5,403 nucleotides of DNA from an uncultured Eubacterium sp. (GTDB lineage Bacteria; Bacillota; Clostridia; Oscillospirales; Acutalibacteraceae): NCBI GenBank assembly GCA_910584985.1, contig CAJUDJ010000046.1, positions 1 through 5,403 of the forward strand, given 5' to 3'. How positions within the stretch are numbered: position 1 is the stretch's first letter; each line of letters begins with the position of its first letter. The notes beneath the pieces were generated by a model. The model saw nothing but the letters and a program-made list of their open reading frames with translations, was not told the DNA's origin and did no database searches. This document shows, in pieces, positions 1 through 4,748 of this stretch. The position numbers and the translations under genes are program-made.

Positions 1-105
1 GTCTTTAATGTTACACGTGAGCGTATCCGCCAGATTGAAGCAAAGGCATTAAGGAAGCTCCGCCACCCGAGCAGAAGTAAAAAATTAAAGGACTTTTTGG
101 ATTAA
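1..105 (+). CDS. rpoD: Primary sigma factor RpoD/SigA, C-terminal end (partial)
   Basis: This is the last 34 codons plus the TAA stop of the housekeeping sigma-70 factor; the rest lies left of the window. Reading from base 1 gives TRERIRQIEAKALRKLR followed by HPSRSKKLKDFLD. This is the second helix of the region 4.2 helix-turn-helix that reads the -35 promoter element, and then the short family tail. The stretch is almost identical to the same part of E. coli RpoD and B. subtilis SigA, and the HPSRS tail is typical of primary rather than alternative sigma factors. The stop codon shares its last A with the ATG of the next gene (TAATG), so the downstream gene is probably read from the rpoD message. 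The assignment is firm although only the tail is visible. Confidence 0.96.
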   Translation, partial: VFNVTRERIRQIEAKALRKLRHPSRSKKLKDFLD

Positions 106-323
106 TGGTTACAAAGGAACAGATAAACAGAATAAACGAGCTTGCCCGAAAATCAAAGGCCGAGGGGCTTACCGAGCCGGAAAAGCAAGAACAGGCAAAG
201 CTTCGACGCCTTTATATAGACAGCTTTAAAGAAAGCCTTGTGGGGCAACTTGAAAACACATACATTGTTGATGAAAAAGGTAACAAAAGGAAAGTTACAA
301 GAAAAGGAAAATGCGAAAATTAA
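105..323 (+). CDS. DUF896 / UPF0291 (YnzC-like) small protein
   Basis: A complete 72-residue, charged, soluble protein. Its N-terminus, with the stretch EQINRINELARKSKAEGLTE followed by EKQEQAKLRRLYI and then SFKESL, is the signature of the DUF896/UPF0291 family, in which two antiparallel helices form a hairpin. The second half carries the usual short tail (IVDEKGNKRK), expected to be flexible. B. subtilis YnzC is the best known member, and its molecular function is not established. The start is fixed by the family alignment. The ATG overlaps the rpoD stop by one base, and an AAAGGA at 87-92 lies 12 bases upstream, rather far for a ribosome binding site, so coupling to rpoD translation is likely. 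The last 13 bases overlap the kinase gene. No signal peptide or membrane segment is visible. Confidence 0.88.
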   Translation: MVTKEQINRINELARKSKAEGLTEPEKQEQAKLRRLYIDSFKESLVGQLENTYIVDEKGNKRKVTRKGKCEN

Positions 324-976
324 TTATTATTGAAGGGCTGGACGGCAGCGGGAAATCCACGCAGGTGCAGCTGCTTGAGAATTATTTTAATAAAAACGAA
401 ATAAATTACAGAAAAATAAAACTGCCTGATTATGACAGCCCGTCCAGCACGCTTGTAAAAATGTATCTTGGCGGTGAATTCGGAAAAGCGGCAGCAGATG
501 TAAATGCATATGCTGCAAGTGCTTTTTATGCTGTGGACAGATTCGCTTCTTACAGATTAAACTGGGGAAAGGATTATGAAAACGGCACTTTGATTCTGGC
601 AGATAGATATGCAACTTCAAATTCCATTTATCAGATGGAAAAAATTCCGGAATCGGAGTGGGATGTCTATCTGGATTGGAGCGCTGATTTTGAATACGGA
701 AAAATCGGCATACCCAAGCCGGATGCCGTAATCTATCTGGATATGCCTGTTGAAATTTCACAGAAGCTTATGACGGAAAGATATAACGGTGATGAGGGCA
801 AAAAGGATGTGCACGAGGTAAATGTTGCCTTTCTTGAAAAATGCCGCAAATCAGCACTTTACACAGCTGAAAAGCAGGGCTGGAAGGTAGTTGCATGCTC
901 AGACGGGGTAAATCCGCTTCCGATTGAGCAGATTCATAAAAGAATTGTTGAAATAGTTGAAGAGGAATTATGTTAG
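311..976 (+). CDS. tmk: Thymidylate kinase-like nucleoside monophosphate kinase
   Basis: A 221-residue P-loop kinase; the family usually has about 205 to 215 residues. It is expected to phosphorylate dTMP to dTDP with ATP in the cytoplasm. Visible motifs are the Walker A loop GLDGSGKST (residues 9-17), the DRF at 76-78, the conserved DRY at 98-100 ahead of the substrate-contacting SNSIYQ, the segment IPKPDAVIYLD (134-144), and a short LID containing ERYNGDEGKK (156-165). The usual bacterial RExPGGT motif is replaced by LPDYDSPSS (38-46), and the IPKPD and ERY segments resemble eukaryotic-type enzymes more than E. coli Tmk. The P-loop has glycine where the human-type enzyme has its catalytic arginine, and the LID lacks the arginine cluster of the E. 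coli type. No other in-frame start exists before an upstream stop. The ribosome binding site is poor (AAAAGGA only 2 bases from the ATG), which suggests coupling to the DUF896 gene it overlaps by 13 bases. It may be a second, paralogous kinase, and its exact nucleotide is unproven. Confidence 0.85.
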   Translation: MRKLIIIEGLDGSGKSTQVQLLENYFNKNEINYRKIKLPDYDSPSSTLVKMYLGGEFGKAAADVNAYAASAFYAVDRFASYRLNWGKDYENGTLILADRYATSNSIYQMEKIPESEWDVYLDWSADFEYGKIGIPKPDAVIYLDMPVEISQKLMTERYNGDEGKKDVHEVNVAFLEKCRKSALYTAEKQGWKVVACSDGVNPLPIEQIHKRIVEIVEEELC

Positions 977-1866
977 ATTTTAAAATACCCGATATGGATG
1001 ATAAACAATGGGTGGATGAATGCTTATCCTGTGCCCACAGTATGAACTGTGAATATTCCTTTGGCAGTATTTATATTTGGCACACGGCATACAGCACAAA
1101 AATTGCACATTATAAGGATTTCTTTATATGCAGATGGGGCAGAGAAAAGTATTCTTATTCTCTTCCCATCGGAAAAGGAGATTTTAAGGATGCCGTTCTT
1201 CAGATTATAGATGATGCAAAGGCACTTGGAACAGCGCCTGTAATCTATGGAATTACCGAAAGTTATAAGAAAATGCTTGATAAGGAATTTCCCGGTCAGT
1301 TCAGATATGCTTATGATGACGGGAATAACGATTATATTTACAGCGCTGAAGATCTTGCAGAGCTGAAAGGAAAAAAATATCACGGAAAACGAAATCATAT
1401 TGCGAATTTCAAACGAAATCATCCCGATTGGTGCTATGAGGAAATCAATGAAAGCAATATTTCGGACTGCATAGAGATGCACACAAACTGGATTTATGAT
1501 AAAGACGATAATGATTCTGATTATTCGCTCGAATTTGAATCGGTTTTAACAGGCTTTGAAAATTATAAAAAGCTTGGTTTTCAGGGCGGTATTATCCGTG
1601 TGAATTCCAAAGCGATTGCATATACCTACGGCGAAAAAGGCGCAAACGGCTGCTTTGTTTCCCATTTTGAAAAAGCACCCGCCGAAATGCAGGGTGCATA
1701 TGCAATTATAAATCAGGAATTTGCAAAACGGCTTCTTGCTGCCGGTTTTGAATTTATCAACCGTGAAGAAGATTTGGGAATAGAAGGGCTGAGAAAGGCA
1801 AAGCAGTCTTACCGCCCTGTGCTGTGGCTGAAAAAAGAAAGTGCTGAATATATAGGTGAAGCATGA
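970..1866 (+). CDS. DUF2156 protein (phosphatidylglycerol lysyltransferase C-terminal-like)
   Basis: A complete 298-residue soluble protein of the DUF2156 family, related to the cytoplasmic aminoacyl-transferase part of MprF/LPG synthase, which is built of two GNAT-like folds. Recognisable blocks are CEYSFGSIYIWH (27-38), the basic YHGKRNHIANFKRNHP (137-152), where the KRNHI core is the family hallmark, and NREEDLGIEGLRKAK (264-278) followed by QSYRP. There are no membrane segments, so unlike MprF it lacks a lipid flippase domain. Its length of about 300 residues is that of the stand-alone clostridial members, whose substrate is not known to me. 'Phosphatidylglycerol lysyltransferase' should be read as a domain label, not a function. 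The start overlaps the kinase stop by 7 bases and has GAGG at 962-965 upstream. It ends in a 4-base ATGA overlap with the GNAT gene, so the two are probably made together. Confidence 0.88.
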   Translation: MLDFKIPDMDDKQWVDECLSCAHSMNCEYSFGSIYIWHTAYSTKIAHYKDFFICRWGREKYSYSLPIGKGDFKDAVLQIIDDAKALGTAPVIYGITESYKKMLDKEFPGQFRYAYDDGNNDYIYSAEDLAELKGKKYHGKRNHIANFKRNHPDWCYEEINESNISDCIEMHTNWIYDKDDNDSDYSLEFESVLTGFENYKKLGFQGGIIRVNSKAIAYTYGEKGANGCFVSHFEKAPAEMQGAYAIINQEFAKRLLAAGFEFINREEDLGIEGLRKAKQSYRPVLWLKKESAEYIGEA

Positions 1867-2381
1867 TAGAATTTACTGAAAACAGAGAGCAGATTATTTC
1901 ACTCTGGTGCACTGTGTTTGCTGAAGACAGCCGGGAAGATGCCGCATTCTTTTTAGATAATAAAAAAAATATTTCCTGCCTTGGATATTTTGAAAACAAC
2001 AGGCTGGTTTCCATGCTGTTCCTTGCGGATTGTGTTTACGGCGCTTTAAAAGGCAAATATGTTTATGCCGTCTGCACCTATAAAGCGCACAGAGGAAGGG
2101 GCTATTCATCGGCACTTTTAAAGGAAGCTAAAAAGTTTATGCAGGATTTTTTGTGGCTGATACCTGCAAATGATTCTCTGTTTGATTTTTATAAAAAGGC
2201 AGGCTTTGAAACAAAGCTTTTTTCAAATGGGGTTTTTGAAAATAAAATCTGCTTTGATGAAACGGATAATATAATCGAATATCTGTATTCGGGCAGTGCT
2301 TATGCATTTCCGAAGGGAATGGTTTACTGTGAAAAAGATTTTCCTGTGGGAAGCACAGGCTTAGAAAGGAAAAGGGGATAA
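1863..2381 (+). CDS. GNAT family N-acetyltransferase, substrate unknown
   Basis: A 172-residue soluble acetyltransferase of the GNAT fold, which transfers an acetyl group from acetyl-CoA to an amine. The acetyl-CoA pyrophosphate loop is HRGRGYSS (residues 76-83), preceded by the beta-4 strand YVYAVCTYKA. Motif B is the later LFDFYKKAGFET stretch (106-117), where YKKAGF is the usual end of the core. About 50 residues follow the core, ending in a basic ERKRG tail, with no domain I recognise. The YVYAV/HRGRGYSS pattern resembles clostridial GNAT proteins that, from memory, are often longer, so this may be a short version. No frameshift is evident. The start forms ATGA with the DUF2156 stop and has AGGTG at 1854-1858. 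The gene contains a terminator-like hairpin at 2203-2223. Target and physiological role cannot be assigned. Confidence 0.85.
   Translation: MIEFTENREQIISLWCTVFAEDSREDAAFFLDNKKNISCLGYFENNRLVSMLFLADCVYGALKGKYVYAVCTYKAHRGRGYSSALLKEAKKFMQDFLWLIPANDSLFDFYKKAGFETKLFSNGVFENKICFDETDNIIEYLYSGSAYAFPKGMVYCEKDFPVGSTGLERKRG
2203..2223 (+). terminator. Terminator-like hairpin with U6 tract inside the GNAT gene (tentative)
   Basis: GCTTTG (2203-2208), a three-base AAA loop, and its exact complement CAAAGC (2212-2217) are followed at once by six T (2218-2223). A G-U and an A-U pair could lengthen the stem at the cost of two of the Ts. This has the layout of an intrinsic terminator on the coding strand. The stem has only three G-C pairs and encodes the ordinary GNAT residues GFETKLF, so it may be chance. 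If active it would give partial termination within the operon, lowering expression of the genes from DJ-1 onward. Confidence 0.22.
2372..2378 (+). promoter_or_regulatory. Ribosome binding site for the DJ-1 family gene
   Basis: AAGGGGA lies about 7 bases before the ATG at 2386, overlapping the last codons of the GNAT gene (stop TAA at 2379-2381). It supports 2386 as the start, as does the family-typical N-terminus MVYVFLADGFE. Confidence 0.7.
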
Positions 2382-2385
2382 AATT

Positions 2386-2925
2386 ATGGTTTATGTTTTT
2401 CTTGCAGACGGTTTTGAAATTGTTGAAGCTATGGCGCCTGTGGATATGCTGCGCCGTGCGAATGTGGGTGTAACAACCGTTGGAATTGATAAAAAAGTTA
2501 TTACATCTTCCTGCGGCATACCTGTAACAGCTGATATTGTTTCCAATGAATTTGAATTCGAGGATGTTGAAGCAGTTGTTATTCCCGGCGGTTCACAGGG
2601 TGTTATCAATCTTGAAAATTCATCGCTTGTTCAGTCTGTTGTGGATGAAGCGGTGCAGAAAGGTATACTTGTTTGTGCAATTTGTGCAGGTCCGTCTTTG
2701 CTTGGGCATAAGGGTCTGTTAAAAGGAAAGCACGCTATTTGCTATCCCGGCTTTGAGGATGCGCTTGAGGGTGCTTATATTGCAAAAGATTATGTTGTTG
2801 CAGACGGCGATTTTATAACGGCAAAGGGTGCAGGTGTATCTATTGAATTCGGGCTTGAAATTGTCAGAGAACTTGTAGGTGATGAAGCCGCTGAAACCGT
2901 AAGGAGCACCATTCAATGCCGTTGA
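2386..2925 (+). CDS. DJ-1/PfpI family protein (YajL/ThiJ-like)
   Basis: A complete 179-residue cytoplasmic protein, the normal size for the DJ-1/YajL branch. The N-terminal FLADGFEIVEAMAPVDMLRR holds the conserved acidic residue (Glu14, equivalent to Glu18 of human DJ-1). The nucleophile elbow VCAICAGPSLL places the reactive cysteine at Cys100 (equivalent to DJ-1 Cys106). IPGG at 66-69 and the C-terminal SIEFGLEIVRELVG (152-165) also match. Where DJ-1 has His126 there is Tyr (CYPGFED, 119-125), as seen in other bacterial members. Proposed roles in the family include oxidative-stress protection, a glyoxalase-like activity and a disputed protein deglycase activity. Older annotations as ThiJ or 4-methyl-5-(hydroxyethyl)thiazole phosphate enzyme are not reliable. 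It starts 4 bases after the GNAT gene and overlaps the cyclo-ligase gene by 10 bases, so the two are probably coupled; the biochemical link is unclear. Confidence 0.92.
   Translation: MVYVFLADGFEIVEAMAPVDMLRRANVGVTTVGIDKKVITSSCGIPVTADIVSNEFEFEDVEAVVIPGGSQGVINLENSSLVQSVVDEAVQKGILVCAICAGPSLLGHKGLLKGKHAICYPGFEDALEGAYIAKDYVVADGDFITAKGAGVSIEFGLEIVRELVGDEAAETVRSTIQCR
2901..2906 (+). promoter_or_regulatory. Ribosome binding site for the cyclo-ligase gene
   Basis: A consensus AAGGAG lies 9 bases before the ATG at 2916, inside the end of the DJ-1 gene. It decides the start that overlaps that gene by 10 bases. Confidence 0.75.
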
Positions 2926-3473
2926 AAAAAGATTTTAGGCGGATTTTCAGAGAAAAACGCAGGCATATTACAGATAAATCCGAAAAGGACAGGATGATTT
3001 GCGAAAACATTCTTCAGTCGGATTTATATAAACATTCCCGCCAGGTGCTCTGCTATTATCCGCTTGAAGCGGAAATTGACACAAGAGCTGTAATCCGTTG
3101 CGCTCTTAAAGACAGGAAAAGGCTTGCACTGCCGTATTGCACGGATGAAAACGGCAGTATGGATTTTTATTACATAAATTCCATCAATCAGCTGAAAACA
3201 GGCTTGTTCGGCATTATGGAGCCTGATATTGAAATATGCGAAAAGGTTTCGGATTTCAGAAATTCCGTTTGCCTTGTTCCCGGATACTCCTTTGACATGC
3301 TGGGATACAGGCTCGGCTACGGAAAAGGTTACTATGACAGATTTTTAAAAAAATTTACAATTATTTCCATCGGTTTGTGTTATAATAATTTTCTGAGCAA
3401 TGAACTTCCTGCCGATGATTATGATGCGGCTGTGAATTTTATTGCAACGGAAGATAAATTGATTTCTTTGTAA
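2916..3473 (+). CDS. 5-formyltetrahydrofolate cyclo-ligase (MTHFS)
   Basis: A complete 185-residue enzyme, typical length for the family (YgfA in E. coli, YqgN in B. subtilis). It converts 5-formyl-THF and ATP to 5,10-methenyl-THF, returning this storage and inhibitor folate to the one-carbon pool in the cytoplasm. The decisive block is LVPGYSFDMLGYRLGYG (120-136) running into KGYYDRFL, where LGYGKGYYD is the ATP and folate-binding motif. The basic N-terminus (KKDFRRIFREKRR), YYPLEAEIDT (47-56) and FGIMEP (98-103) also match family blocks. In the C-terminal IGLCYNNFLSNELPADDYD stretch, Asn replaces the usual Gln and Tyr replaces the usual His before Asp; these are modest deviations. It shares folate metabolism with dTMP synthesis, which may explain having the kinase in the same operon. 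Its TAA stop lies within the TAAGGAG that serves mltG. Confidence is high from motifs alone. Confidence 0.95.
   Translation: MPLKKDFRRIFREKRRHITDKSEKDRMICENILQSDLYKHSRQVLCYYPLEAEIDTRAVIRCALKDRKRLALPYCTDENGSMDFYYINSINQLKTGLFGIMEPDIEICEKVSDFRNSVCLVPGYSFDMLGYRLGYGKGYYDRFLKKFTIISIGLCYNNFLSNELPADDYDAAVNFIATEDKLISL
3378..3386 (+). promoter_or_regulatory. Possible extended -10 promoter inside the cyclo-ligase gene (tentative)
   Basis: TGTTATAAT matches the extended -10 consensus TGnTATAAT exactly. A transcript from here would begin near 3393, about 90 bases before the mltG ATG. A TTTACA resembling a -35 box is at 3354-3359, but the 21-base spacing is too long, and nothing good lies at 17 bases. Extended -10 promoters can work without a -35. 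The bases encode Cys-Tyr-Asn, so a chance match is possible. Confidence 0.3.
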
Positions 3474-3477
3474 GGAG
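3472..3477 (+). promoter_or_regulatory. Ribosome binding site for mltG, overlapping the upstream stop codon
   Basis: AAGGAG starts within the TAA of the cyclo-ligase gene (TAAGGAG) and sits 7 bases before the mltG ATG at 3485. It is the best-placed ribosome binding site in the window and settles the mltG start. Confidence 0.8.
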
Positions 3478-3484
3478 AACTGTT

Positions 3485-4744
3485 ATGTCAGATTTATATA
3501 ATCAGAATGAATCGGGGCTTAATCCTGTGGATGCCGTAACAGGCAGTAAGGATATCTATTTTTCACAGGAAAATTTTGCGAAGATAATAAAAGATGAAAA
3601 GACAGCTACTATGCCTGATGCCGAAGAGAACGGAAAAAAAATTAAAAAGGTAAATTCGGTTGCATCCACCTATATGTTTTTTATTATTGTTATTGCAATA
3701 TCCATGCTTATATCGGTTTATGCCATATTTTGCCTTAACGATTTATTCGGCATAACAAAAACACAGTCTACCGTTACCGTAAACTGCAGTCAGAAAATCG
3801 AAACCGTTTCTGAGGCGGTGGATGTTCTTGCCGATAACGGGCTTATTAAATGCAAGAATTTCTGCAAGCTGTTTCTTGCTGTTGAAACAAAGCTGATTAA
3901 GGACTCTTCCGTAAGAGCTCCGTACGATGCTGGTGTTTATTATCTGAACGGCAAAATGGGGCTTGAAAATATGCTTGTGGTTATGAAGGGCACTGCCGAT
4001 ACCTCCGAAACTGTAAGAATCACATTTCCCGAGGGCTTAACAACGGCAGAAATTATCAATAAGCTTGTTGATAATGAAATCTGCGAAAAATCGGCACTTT
4101 TATCTGTAATTGAAACTACGGAATTTTCGTATTCACTTGTTTCGGGAAGAAAATCCAAGGAATCTGTGCCTTATAGGCTTGAGGGATATCTTTTCCCCGA
4201 AACCTACTATTTTTATGTTGGGCAGAGTGCCTCGGGCGCTATTGAAACCTTCCTTAAAACCACGGAAGAAAGGATTACGGAGGAACACAGAAAAAAAGCA
4301 GAGCAGCTTGGCTTTACAATGGATGAAATCATCACCATTGCTTCCATCATTCAATCCGAAGCAGGCAGCGTGAATCAGATGAAGGAAATTGCAGCCGTTA
4401 TTGAAAACAGATTAAAGGATAAAACAAATTATCCGTCCCTCGGCTGCCAGTCTACTTCAGATTATATTAAAAACAAGGTGGCGCCGGCGCTTTCTTCCAC
4501 CTCTGCACACACATCGGAATACTATCTTAAATATTATAATACGAATTCAGATTCAACGGTTATCGGCCTGCCGGAAGGTCCTATATGCAATCCCGGTCTT
4601 GATGCGATTGAAGCAGCGCTTAATCCCGCAGATTCGGATGCTTATTTCTTCTTCCACGATATTAAAGGAAATCTTTATACTGCGAAAACCTATTCTGAAT
4701 TCAGATCATTAATTAAAACCTACGCACCTTATTTAAGTTACTGA
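3485..4744 (+). CDS. mltG: Endolytic murein transglycosylase MltG (YceG-like)
   Basis: A 419-residue membrane-anchored enzyme that cuts nascent glycan strands in peptidoglycan, thereby setting strand length. It has an N-terminal cytoplasmic stretch of about 60 mostly polar residues, then one membrane segment at about 62-83 (YMFFIIVIAISMLISVYAIF), with the catalytic part outside. Residues 95-180 resemble the LysM-like subdomain (AGVYYLNGKMGLENML), followed by the family block ITFPEGLTTAEIINKL (179-194). LEGYLFPETYYF (232-243) and the catalytic block IASIIQSEAG (285-294) are clear; Glu292 aligns with the essential Glu of E. coli MltG. GLPEGPICNPG (361-371) and the final HDIKGNLYTAKTYSEF complete the domain. 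The usual LQSDPT motif is altered to LGCQSTSDY (319-327). The outer part contains six cysteines (101, 123, 127, 200, 321, 368), which is unusual. The U32 gene follows after 4 bases, as part of an order also seen in B. subtilis yrrL-yrrO. Confidence 0.95.
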   Translation: MSDLYNQNESGLNPVDAVTGSKDIYFSQENFAKIIKDEKTATMPDAEENGKKIKKVNSVASTYMFFIIVIAISMLISVYAIFCLNDLFGITKTQSTVTVNCSQKIETVSEAVDVLADNGLIKCKNFCKLFLAVETKLIKDSSVRAPYDAGVYYLNGKMGLENMLVVMKGTADTSETVRITFPEGLTTAEIINKLVDNEICEKSALLSVIETTEFSYSLVSGRKSKESVPYRLEGYLFPETYYFYVGQSASGAIETFLKTTEERITEEHRKKAEQLGFTMDEIITIASIIQSEAGSVNQMKEIAAVIENRLKDKTNYPSLGCQSTSDYIKNKVAPALSSTSAHTSEYYLKYYNTNSDSTVIGLPEGPICNPGLDAIEAALNPADSDAYFFFHDIKGNLYTAKTYSEFRSLIKTYAPYLSY

Positions 4745-4748
4745 GATT

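Noticed and set aside
387..761. A 124-codon open frame on the minus strand inside the thymidylate kinase gene
   Set aside because: It lies wholly antisense to a confidently assigned gene, has no recognisable domain and a composition rich in His, Pro, Cys and Arg, typical of a shadow frame.
1024..1482. A 152-codon open frame on the minus strand inside the DUF2156 gene
   Set aside because: Its hydrophobic, Ile/Phe-rich translation is what the reverse of AT-rich coding sequence yields, and it has no family motif. The + strand gene accounts for the region.
2270..2275. TATAAT inside the GNAT gene as a promoter for the DJ-1 gene
   Set aside because: The only -35-like hexamer (TTGATG at 2254-2259) is just 10 bases away, and there is no extended -10.
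3342..3353. In-frame T-TTA-AAA slippery heptamer in the cyclo-ligase gene
   Set aside because: No stimulating structure is evident downstream. A -1 shift reaches a stop after about a dozen codons and would only truncate the enzyme; Phe-Leu-Lys-Lys codons explain the sequence.
4476..4502. AGGTGG/CCACCT inverted repeat enclosing the palindrome GCGCCGGCGC in mltG
   Set aside because: The loop is long, no T-run follows, and the bases encode an ordinary Val-Ala-Pro-Ala-Leu stretch. I see no reason to call it a regulatory site.
4535..4540. TATAAT inside mltG as a promoter for the U32 gene
   Set aside because: There is no TG extension and no -35-like sequence at proper spacing, and the start would be about 200 bases before the gene. 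Such a match is expected by chance in AT-rich coding DNA.
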